Shown: positions 24,326-30,416 of the stretch, in pieces
Layout of the letters: each line of letters begins with the position of its first letter
Numbering within the stretch: position 1 is the stretch's first letter
Assembly (NCBI GenBank): GCA_023418255.1
Contig: JAEZZZ010000010.1
Span: forward strand, 1-30,416
Reading direction: 5' to 3'
DNA from: Bacteroidota bacterium
GTDB lineage: Bacteria > Bacteroidota > Bacteroidia > Bacteroidales > Dysgonomonadaceae
DNA length: 30,416 nucleotides
Program-made: the position numbers and the translations under genes
The notes under the pieces: generated by a model
The model's database searches: none
Told to the model about the DNA's origin: nothing
The model's input: only the letters and a program-made list of their open reading frames with translations

Positions 24326-25843
24326 ATGGAAATCAACACGGAATTAATTTTATTGATTGGTTCGGTCTTGTTCATCATCAGCATGTTGGTGGGAAAAGCC
24401 GGACATCGTTTTGGTGTACCTGTATTATTGCTTTTTTTGGTAGTTGGCATGGTGTTTGGCAGAGATGGTTTTGGACTTCCTTTTGAAAACATTAGTTTTG
24501 CGCGTACCATAGGCACGGTCTGTTTAAGTATCATTCTCTTTTCGGGTGGATTGGATACTCGTTTTTCCGACATAAAATCGGTGATTGCGCCGGGTGTGAT
24601 TCTTGCCACGGCAGGTGTTTTTCTCACATCATTCATCACGGGGTTTTTTATTTGGTGGCTGTTTGGAAATATGTTTACTTCCATCGGAGTGGGACTATTG
24701 ACCTCCATGCTGCTGAGTTCTACCACATCATCCACTGACTCAGCTTCTGTTTTTGGAATTTTACGTTCCAAGGGTGTAATATTAAGAAACAACCTCAAAC
24801 CGTTGCTCGAACTTGAAAGCGGGAGTAACGATCCTGTGGCTTATATGCTTACCATGGCATTTATCACCATTATTCAGTCGGGGCAAGAACCTGATATTTT
24901 GCTGACTGTTATTGTTATTTTGTTACAAATTGCTGTCGGTGCACTTGTGGGATACTTTTCAGGGAAAGTCGCCGTGCGGTTTATCAATCGGATTCGAATG
25001 GAAAATAGCTCCCTTTATCCGATTTTATTATTCATTATCGGAATTTTTATTTTCTCTGCCACCTATTTCCTGAAAGGAAATGGTTTTTTGGCAGTTTATA
25101 TAGCCGGACTAGCTATCGGAAATTCTCGCTTCGTGCACAAACGAAGCTCTATGAAGTTTATGGATGGGATGGCATGGATGTGCCAAATCCTGTTGTTTTT
25201 GACATTAGGACTATTGGCAAATCCTCTGGAACTGATTGAAGTGATCATTCCAGCACTACTTATCGCAGTGTTTTTAATTTTTGTCGCACGACCCGTGACT
25301 GTTTTTCTTTGCTTATCTCCTTTTTTGAAAAAAATAAAGTTCAGAGACCAGCTCTTTATCTCATGGGTAGGATTGCGCGGTGCCGCGCCCATTATCTTTG
25401 CTATATTCCCTTTGGCATACAATGTTCCAAATGCTCGGCTGATTTTTAATATTGTGTTTGTGATTACTATTGTTTCACTTTTGGTGCAAGGCACATCGCT
25501 ACCATTAGTAGCTCGTTGGCTTGGACTTGCTGACAGCCCTGAAAATCATAAGAAACTAGAAGATTTTGATGTAGAGTTTTCGGAAGATATTAAATCGGCA
25601 ATGACAGAGATTCTTATTTCGGCAGACACGCTGGCACATGGAAAAAATTTGATTGAAATGCCTTTACCTGACCGGACCTTAGTGGTGATGATTAAACGCG
25701 ACGAACAATATTTTGTTCCCACCGGACAAACAGAGTTAAAAGTAGACGACAAACTGTTAGTGATTACCGATGATGAACGAGCGCTGAAAGAAACGTATCG
25801 CACCATTGGTATTTCGGAGTATTCTTATCAAAAAAACAAATAA
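24326..25843 (+). CDS. K+/H+ antiporter, CPA1 family (NhaP2/CvrA-like)
   Basis: A 505-residue inner-membrane protein with about 12-13 hydrophobic segments up to residue 395 and a soluble C-terminal TrkA_C (RCK-C) domain at about 425-500 ('NLIEMPLPDRTLVVMIKRDEQ', 'TELKVDDKLLVITD'). The ion-binding signatures 'SSTDSASVF' (135-143) and 'ESGSNDPVAYML' (164-175, Asn168-Asp169) fit electroneutral cation/proton exchange; the TrkA_C tail points to K+ rather than Na+. Its stop is seven bases before the next ATG. Likely role: K+ and pH balance, controlled by nucleotide binding (family knowledge). Confidence 0.9.
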   Translation: MEINTELILLIGSVLFIISMLVGKAGHRFGVPVLLLFLVVGMVFGRDGFGLPFENISFARTIGTVCLSIILFSGGLDTRFSDIKSVIAPGVILATAGVFLTSFITGFFIWWLFGNMFTSIGVGLLTSMLLSSTTSSTDSASVFGILRSKGVILRNNLKPLLELESGSNDPVAYMLTMAFITIIQSGQEPDILLTVIVILLQIAVGALVGYFSGKVAVRFINRIRMENSSLYPILLFIIGIFIFSATYFLKGNGFLAVYIAGLAIGNSRFVHKRSSMKFMDGMAWMCQILLFLTLGLLANPLELIEVIIPALLIAVFLIFVARPVTVFLCLSPFLKKIKFRDQLFISWVGLRGAAPIIFAIFPLAYNVPNARLIFNIVFVITIVSLLVQGTSLPLVARWLGLADSPENHKKLEDFDVEFSEDIKSAMTEILISADTLAHGKNLIEMPLPDRTLVVMIKRDEQYFVPTGQTELKVDDKLLVITDDERALKETYRTIGISEYSYQKNK

Positions 25844-25850
25844 AAGACGG

Positions 25851-26873
25851 ATGAGTAGCACCAGTAGTATCAGTAGAAAAACAGGAACGATTGTTGTCAC
25901 ACGATGTATGGCAATATGGCTCTTTTTTTCCTGTGGCAGTCACACAATCAATCAATCCAAAGAATCATTCACTCAACTTTCACCCCTCTTCGATGCTGAT
26001 AGTGCATATCATTTTATCCAAACACAGGTTGACTTTGGTCCACGTGTTCCCAACACCGAGGCTCACAGACGTTGTGGTAACTACCTTGTAGATAAATTAA
26101 CCCAGCTTGGTGCTTCCGTCACAGAACAACATGCCAATATTATGTTTTATGATGGCAGTTTAGTCCGCCTCAGAAATATTATTGGCAGCTATTTCCCGAA
26201 AAAAGAGAAACGTGTTCTGCTTGCCGCACATTGGGACAGCCGTCCCTATGCCGATCAAGAAACCGAGAAAGAAAAACAGCAACAACCCATATTAGGTGCC
26301 AATGATGGTGCCTCAGGCACTGCAGTTTTGTTGGAAATTGCACGCCAGTTGCAACAACGTCCGACAGATGTGGGTATTGATATTGTTTTGTTCGACTTAG
26401 AAGACAGTGGACAGCCTACTTTCAACAAAACATATATCGATGGTGATTGGTGGTGTATTGGTTCACAATATTGGGCAGAAAATCCGCATAAAAAAGATTA
26501 TAAAGCCGATTTTGGCATTTTGTTAGATATGGTTGGTGCAAAAGATGCCACATTTTTATACGAAGGATACTCATATCAACATGCAAAATCTATTTTAAAA
26601 AATGTGTGGAAAACAGCTCACAAATTGGGTTTTGGTACACATTTTATCCAAAAACCGGGTAGTTACATCACAGACGACCATGTAGCCATCAACGAAGTGT
26701 TGCGCATCCCTACTATCGACATCATTCATCTAAAAAATAGCGAAACCGGATTCGCACCACATTGGCACACCCTTGACGACACCATGGATGTTATTTGTCG
26801 AAGCACGCTCAAAGCTGTTGGACAAACAGTTCTGGAAGTGATATACGGAGAAAAATCAAATAATAAAATATGA
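25851..26873 (+). CDS. M28-family metallo-aminopeptidase / glutaminyl cyclase-like lipoprotein
   Basis: A 340-residue exported protein. The ATG at 25851 precedes a signal sequence with a lipobox-like 'FFSC' (Cys28); a second ATG at codon 20 is an alternative start. The M28 zinc site is visible: 'LAAHWDSRP' (His127, Asp129), 'GANDGASG' (Asp152), 'FDLEDSG' (Glu184, Asp185), 'DMVGAKDATF' and the late 'HWHTLDDTMD'. In Bacteroidota this type is often labelled glutamine cyclotransferase, forming N-terminal pyroglutamate; a peptidase role is equally possible. An upstream TTG at 25806 lies inside the antiporter gene and is rejected. Confidence 0.87.
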   Translation: MSSTSSISRKTGTIVVTRCMAIWLFFSCGSHTINQSKESFTQLSPLFDADSAYHFIQTQVDFGPRVPNTEAHRRCGNYLVDKLTQLGASVTEQHANIMFYDGSLVRLRNIIGSYFPKKEKRVLLAAHWDSRPYADQETEKEKQQQPILGANDGASGTAVLLEIARQLQQRPTDVGIDIVLFDLEDSGQPTFNKTYIDGDWWCIGSQYWAENPHKKDYKADFGILLDMVGAKDATFLYEGYSYQHAKSILKNVWKTAHKLGFGTHFIQKPGSYITDDHVAINEVLRIPTIDIIHLKNSETGFAPHWHTLDDTMDVICRSTLKAVGQTVLEVIYGEKSNNKI

Positions 26874-26917
26874 GTTCGTTTTTTAAAAACTGACATCAAA
26901 CAAACAAGACCTCTTTT

Positions 26918-27352
26918 ATGGAAACAACCAAACAAATACAAGAACAAATTGTAGAAGAGTTTTCTATCTTCGACGACTGGATGGACAAATATGCTTACAT
27001 CATTGAACAAGGCAACAGCCTCCAAACGATGAATGACAAATATAAAACACCTGAAAATATCATTGAAGGATGCCAAAGCCGTGTGTGGCTACAATGTGAC
27101 TATAAGGACGGAAAACTCTATTTTAGAGCTGAAAGCGATGCCATCATCGTAAAAGGTCTTTTAGCCCTTGTACTTCGCGTTTTTTCCCAACGTACCCCTG
27201 ACGAAATCATCAATACAGAACTCTTTTTTATGAAAGAAATCGGTCTTATTGAACATCTTTCGCCAACACGTTCAAATGGGCTACTAGCTGTAATAAAGCA
27301 AATTCGTATGTATGCGATGGCATATAAAGCAAAAGAAAAGGCAGCCCAATAA
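26918..27352 (+). CDS. sufE: Cysteine desulfuration protein SufE
   Basis: A 144-residue protein that accepts sulfane sulfur from the cysteine desulfurase SufS and hands it to SufB. The active-site Cys52 is in 'GCQSRVWL', as in E. coli SufE (Cys51), and 'GLIEHLSPTRSNGL' near the C-terminus is the family signature. It is the last gene of the run ldcA - antiporter - M28 - sufE, about 20 kb from sufB in this window and without sufS nearby. Confidence 0.95.
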   Translation: METTKQIQEQIVEEFSIFDDWMDKYAYIIEQGNSLQTMNDKYKTPENIIEGCQSRVWLQCDYKDGKLYFRAESDAIIVKGLLALVLRVFSQRTPDEIINTELFFMKEIGLIEHLSPTRSNGLLAVIKQIRMYAMAYKAKEKAAQ

Positions 27353-27390
27353 AAAGCGATGGAAGAGTTGTTTTGAAACCCTCCCATCGC
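27351..27390 (-). terminator. Terminator of the S9 peptidase gene
   Basis: CCATCGC (27390-27384) and GCGATGG (27362-27356), read on the minus strand as GCGATGG...CCATCGC, form a seven-pair stem followed by TTTTT at 27355-27351. The hairpin also lies at the end of sufE, whose stop codon overlaps the T tract, so the + strand may use the stem too. Confidence 0.6.
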
Positions 27391-27411
27391 ATTCCAAATT
27401 TAAAACAACAA

Positions 27412-29553
27412 TTATTTATTGATTCCTACGCGGTTTAAGATGAATGCATATTCAAATGCAAGGTCTTTTATCCCGTCGTAACGACCTGTTGCTCCGCCGT
27501 GCCCACTATCCATGTTCATGTGAAGCAACAAAATGTTGTCGTCAGTTTTGAACTTACGCAATTTTGCCACATATTTTGTTGGCTCGTGGAAAAGCACTTG
27601 CGAGTCATTGATGCCGCCCGTTACAAGCATGTTCGGATAATTCTGCGCCTTGATATTATCATACGGTGAGTATGATAGAATGTAGTTGTAATATTCCTCT
27701 TCGTTGGGATTCCCCCACTCCTCATATTCTCCCGTGGTGAGAGGTAACGTGTCGTCGAGCATTGTGTTGATAACATCCACAAATGGTACTTGCGCCACAA
27801 TGGTTTGATACAAATCCGGACGCATGTTCGAGATGGCACCCATCAGCAATCCGCCGGCACTGCCACCCATGGCTGCAAGTTTGTTTGCCGAAGTATATTT
27901 TTCGTCAATGAGCAGCTCGCTGCATGCAATGAAATCGGTAAATGTATTTTTTTTATTCAACATCTTGCCGTCTTCGTACCATTGCTCGCCCAAATCACTA
28001 CCGCCGCGAATTTGAGCAATTCCAAACACAAACCCTCTATCAATAAGGCTGTAAAAGCTGGAACGGAAATAGGCATCGGTGCTGTGTCCATAGCTTCCAT
28101 AAGAATAAAGAAGCGCGGGATTGGAACCATCTTTTTTCAACCCCTTTTTATAGACGATTGCCATCGGAACTTTCACGCCGTCCGAAGCGGTTGCCCATAA
28201 GCGTTCCACAACATAATCATCCGGATTGAAACCCGAAGGTATTTCTTGTTCTTTCAACTTCTCCGTTTTGCCATCGGCAATGGTATATTCATAAAGTGTG
28301 GTCGGACGATTGAGCGACGTGTACGAATAGCGAAATGTGCCGGCATCGTACTCGGGATTACCTCTTAACCAAGCGTTATAAACAGGTTCCGGAAACGAAA
28401 TTGTTCGCTCCTCGCCACCGTGCAACGGTTTCACTTGGATTTGGTTGAGTCCGTTTTTACGCAATTCTACCACCACATAATCTTTCAGAATGTCGAAGCC
28501 TTCGATTCTCACGTCTTTATCGTGTGCAATAAACTCTTTCCATGTATTCTTGTCTTGATATGTTTCCAGAGGCACTTTATAGATTTTTCCGTTTAAGTTT
28601 TCTTTGTCTTTATAGCGCACAAAGAAGTTATCTTTGTGTGTATAAACAGAATATTCCACATCTTTTTCACGCGGGAAGAAAATTTTAAACTCTGCCGAAG
28701 GATTGTCGGCAGAAATAAAGCGCTCTTCGGAAGTGGTTGAACTGGCACTCGCGATAAAGATAAATTGTCGGGTTTTATCGTTCGAAACGCCAATTCTGAA
28801 CTTAGGGTCTTTCTCTTCAAAAACAAGATGCGGCGAGGCTTCATCCAACTGTTGTTTGTGAATTTGATAAGAGCGCAACGTTTTGTCAATCACACTATAA
28901 AAAAGTGTTTTGTTGTCGTTTGCCCAAGCTACGGATGTAGCACCATGCACTTGAAACCCTACAACTTCGCCTGATGCAAGGTCTTTTATCTTCATTGTAA
29001 ACTCGGCATACGAGCCTGTTTCATTGTAGAAATAAGCCGCTTTGCTATTGTCGGGACTGATGCTGTAGCCTGCAAAAATAAATGCCGACTTGCCTTCCGC
29101 CATCTTATTAATATCGAAAATAACCTCTTCCGGCGCATCCAAACTGCCTTTCTTGCGACAATGCGTGGCGTATTGTTTGCCTTTCTCGGTGCGACTGTAA
29201 TAGTAGTATCCATTTCTAAAGGTTGGATAGCTTTCATCGTCTTCTTTCATACGCCCAAGTACTTCGTCGTAAATGGTTTTTTGCAACTCTTTGGTAGATG
29301 CCATTACCGTGTCGGTATAGGCATTTTCGGCATTTAGATAATTGATAACTCCCGCGTTGGATTTATCCTTCATCCAAAAATAGTTGTCGATACGCTGTTG
29401 CCCGAAATTGGTAAATGTGTCGGGCTTCATCTCAGCCGTTGGCGGCGAGGGAAAATCGGATTGTTTTAACACGATGTTTTCTTTTTTTTGATTGTTACAA
29501 GAGATGGTTAACGCCGAAAAGGCGCATAAAATCATCAGGTTTAAATGTTTCAT
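27412..29553 (-). CDS. Prolyl oligopeptidase family (S9A) lipoprotein, oligopeptidase B-like
   Basis: A 713-residue serine peptidase. The N-terminus (MKHLNLMILCAFSALTISC) ends in a lipobox (LTISC, Cys19), so it is a lipoprotein. Residues about 40-430 form the beta-propeller that limits access to small peptides; the alpha/beta-hydrolase domain carries Ser565 ('GGSAGGLLMG'), Asp650 ('GGINDSQV') and His685 ('DSGHGGATGRY'). 'YGSYG' forms the oxyanion region. Cleavage after Arg/Lys or Pro is expected from the family; specificity cannot be fixed by sight. A palindrome covers its likely transcription start. Confidence 0.93.
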   Translation of the reverse strand: MKHLNLMILCAFSALTISCNNQKKENIVLKQSDFPSPPTAEMKPDTFTNFGQQRIDNYFWMKDKSNAGVINYLNAENAYTDTVMASTKELQKTIYDEVLGRMKEDDESYPTFRNGYYYYSRTEKGKQYATHCRKKGSLDAPEEVIFDINKMAEGKSAFIFAGYSISPDNSKAAYFYNETGSYAEFTMKIKDLASGEVVGFQVHGATSVAWANDNKTLFYSVIDKTLRSYQIHKQQLDEASPHLVFEEKDPKFRIGVSNDKTRQFIFIASASSTTSEERFISADNPSAEFKIFFPREKDVEYSVYTHKDNFFVRYKDKENLNGKIYKVPLETYQDKNTWKEFIAHDKDVRIEGFDILKDYVVVELRKNGLNQIQVKPLHGGEERTISFPEPVYNAWLRGNPEYDAGTFRYSYTSLNRPTTLYEYTIADGKTEKLKEQEIPSGFNPDDYVVERLWATASDGVKVPMAIVYKKGLKKDGSNPALLYSYGSYGHSTDAYFRSSFYSLIDRGFVFGIAQIRGGSDLGEQWYEDGKMLNKKNTFTDFIACSELLIDEKYTSANKLAAMGGSAGGLLMGAISNMRPDLYQTIVAQVPFVDVINTMLDDTLPLTTGEYEEWGNPNEEEYYNYILSYSPYDNIKAQNYPNMLVTGGINDSQVLFHEPTKYVAKLRKFKTDDNILLLHMNMDSGHGGATGRYDGIKDLAFEYAFILNRVGINK

Positions 29554-29603
29554 ATTAAACGGATTTTAAGATTTTCTTTGCATTCCTTTGTGCATGTAAT
29601 TTA

Positions 29604-29629
29604 CGCTATACTTTATGCAAAGTATAGCG
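29604..29629. promoter_or_regulatory. Perfect 26-bp palindrome at the peptidase transcription start
   Basis: CGCTATACTTT (29604-29614), ATGC, AAAGTATAGCG (29619-29629): 11-bp perfect arms. It abuts the minus-strand -7 box, so it covers the expected +1 of the S9 peptidase gene. No T run follows on either strand, so it is not an ordinary terminator. Either an operator or a 5' hairpin of the mRNA. Confidence 0.6.
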
Positions 29630-29637
29630 CAAATATA
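29630..29637 (-). promoter_or_regulatory. -7 box of the S9 peptidase gene
   Basis: On the minus strand TATATTTG fits TAnnTTTG, 76 bases before the ATG. The -33 position (about 29653-29657) reads TTTT rather than TTTG. Confidence 0.5.
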
Positions 29638-29730
29638 CATGATTTTTCTTTTAAAACCATTCAGAGAGATAAAAAAGTTATCAGATGTACCTCTATATCC
29701 TAAGGAAAGAAAAAAAGGTTGTCATGCCTT

Positions 29731-29823
29731 CGCCAAGTGCGCAAAGAATTTTTACGCGAAGTACGCAACAAACAACATCCGAAGGTCAAATATTACACAG
29801 AGAATACACAGAGCGACACAGAG
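29731..29823. repeat. Composite short repeats: CGCNAAG units and ACACAGAG units
   Basis: CGCCAAG (29731), CGCAAAG (29740), CGCGAAG (29755) and the end-variant CGCAACA (29764) are followed by three exact ACACAGAG copies (29795-29802, 29806-29813, 29816-29823) with 2-3 base spacers. The region lies between the S9 peptidase gene and the DUF4349 remnant. Similar GCAAAG and CACAGAG intergenic repeats occur in many bacterial genomes, from memory. Confidence 0.6.
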
Positions 29824-29856
29824 TTTTTTACTTTTTTCTTTCGTTTCGCCCCCCCC

Positions 29857-30311
29857 TTACTTTATCGATGGTGGGTTATTATGTTTTTTGCTTCCATACC
29901 TCTTCCGTAAACGGCGGATAGCAAACCAAATCACGACAACGAAAAGAATGATAGCCCAAAGATTTACAAGCTGAACAATGAGCCACAACAAATTGTGCCA
30001 TCCCTCAATCAGTGCATTTTTGAATTTATAGCCAAATCCTGCATCACTTTTTTGTGTGTAGAATGTAACGGAAAGGGTACTGAAAGCGACACGTTTCTCT
30101 AAATATTGCAGTTGCTTTTCGGTAGATTCAATATCGCTGCGCAACACATTTATTTCTTTCTCTATCGAAAGAATATCGTTCACGCTATTCGCTTTTTTGA
30201 GCAACTGAATATAGCGTTGTTCGAGCTCTTTTTTTGTTTTGATGCGGGTATCCAAATCGATGTAGCGCTGCGTGACATCTTCAACTTCAATATTTTTATA
30301 AGGAGTCGCAT
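29857..30311 (-). pseudogene. DUF4349 protein gene, 5' part cut off by an IS element
   Basis: The frame reads without stop from 30311 to the TAA at 29857 and gives 'ATPYKNIEVEDVTQRYIDLD', 'IYRIKTKKELEQ'-type coiled-coil sequence with 'LSIEKEINVLRSDIESTEKQL' (about 40 residues from the break), 'AFSTLSVTFY' and a C-terminal membrane helix ('LWAIILFVVVIWFAI'), all typical of DUF4349. The family is usually near 250-300 residues with a lipoprotein-like N-terminus; here only about 150 remain. Upstream of 30312 the frame runs into the IS end and a TAG. A TTG at 30255 could start a shorter product but lies inside the conserved domain. Confidence 0.8.
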
Positions 30312-30318
30312 TTGAAAA

Positions 30319-30341
30319 CCCCTAAATCTTCAGTTTAGGGG
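30319..30341 (-). repeat. Subterminal hairpin of the IS200/IS605 right end
   Basis: Perfect 8-bp stem with a seven-base loop, positioned 7 bases inside the presumed tip. TnpA would recognise this single-stranded hairpin to cut the end. Confidence 0.75.
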
Positions 30342-30364
30342 ATGAAAAATGTGGGGTAGCACAG

Positions 30365-30416
30365 CTATCCTTGGCTTTCGATGTATTTTCTGATAGTTTC
30401 CTGACTGACATTCCCG
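30365..30416 (-). CDS. tnpA: IS200/IS605-family transposase TnpA, C-terminus only
   Basis: The last 16 codons, GNVSQETIRKYIESQG, then TAG. 'VSxETIRKYIExQ' is the usual C-terminal helix of the HUH/Y1 single-strand transposase TnpA, which carries the catalytic tyrosine further upstream (outside the window). The stop lies about 53 bases from the element tip, so tnpA is the gene next to the right end: an IS200-type element with tnpA only, or one with a divergent tnpB on the far side. Confidence 0.8.
   Translation of the reverse strand, partial: GNVSQETIRKYIESQG

Larger units (their letters stand above)
30312..30416 (-). mobile_element. Right end of an IS200/IS605-family element
   Basis: The element runs off the right edge. 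Seen here are the end of tnpA, a subterminal hairpin with perfect 8-bp arms (CCCCTAAA at 30319-30326 and TTTAGGGG at 30334-30341, seven-base loop) and, just outside it on the minus strand, TTTTCAA. The TCAA at 30315-30312 resembles the right cleavage site of IS608-type elements and marks the likely junction. These elements move as single strands and leave no target duplication. Confidence 0.75.

Noticed and set aside
29795..29823. ACACAGAG copies as a CRISPR array
   Set aside because: Units are only 8 bp with 2-3 base spacers; there are no spacer-length unique sequences and no cas genes.

Overview
The window looks like a chromosomal segment of a Bacteroidota bacterium, most likely Bacteroidales. 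Supporting signs are: several upstream regions carry the Bacteroidota promoter signature (TTTG, about 19-20 bp, TAnnTTTG); asparagine synthetase is the ammonia-dependent AsnA type close to Bacteroides proteins as I remember them; there is a DUF4831 protein and a TonB-dependent receptor with a carboxypeptidase-regulatory-like N-terminal domain; and tRNA-Glu, rpsT and gyrB are neighbours. The sequence is AT-rich, mostly housekeeping genes on both strands, with short decayed stretches between them.

Layout. 173-1542: a small membrane protein, an ECF sigma factor and a probable membrane anti-sigma factor, all on +. 1543-1831: a gap holding a striking 69-nt hairpin. 1832-3510: pyrK-pyrD (the two subunits of class 1B dihydroorotate dehydrogenase, overlapping). 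3622-4659: asnA, whose promoter is overlapped by a perfect palindrome. 4814-5476: ung. 5777-9558 (-): pheS, a DUF4831 gene and a lone sufB. 9715-12690 (+): tilS, a 42-residue membrane peptide and serS. 12691-13320: a decayed stretch with a broken gene. 13321-15375 (-): a helix-hairpin-helix plus beta-barrel protein. 15376-15797: an orphan terminator and a possible IS30-type relic. 15798-19665 (+): a module of membrane protein, winged-helix regulator, TPR protein and TonB-dependent receptor, closed by a strong terminator. 19666-20680: a small membrane protein gene with no good start, a possible small lipoprotein, and decayed sequence. 20681-23357: tRNA-Glu, rpsT, terminator, gyrB. 23402-27352 (+): ldcA, a K+/H+ antiporter, an M28 lipoprotein and sufE in close succession. 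27412-29553 (-): an S9 prolyl-oligopeptidase-family lipoprotein. 29857-30416 (-): the 3' half of a DUF4349 gene cut off by an IS200/IS605-type element, of which the right end and the last 16 codons of tnpA are visible.

Most genes are ordinary: pyrimidine synthesis, asparagine synthesis, Fe-S assembly (sufB and sufE at separate places), tRNA charging and modification, DNA repair, supercoiling and peptidoglycan recycling. I see no CRISPR array, prophage, toxin-antitoxin pair or recognisable defence system. The most interesting signals are non-coding: the 69-nt hairpin whose mismatches become G.U pairs only on the + strand; the palindrome over the asnA -33 box; the 26-bp palindrome at the expected transcription start of the S9 peptidase gene; paired TTTATAAA sites in front of the TPR-receptor genes beside a winged-helix regulator; and the fresh-looking IS200/IS605 insertion at the right edge.
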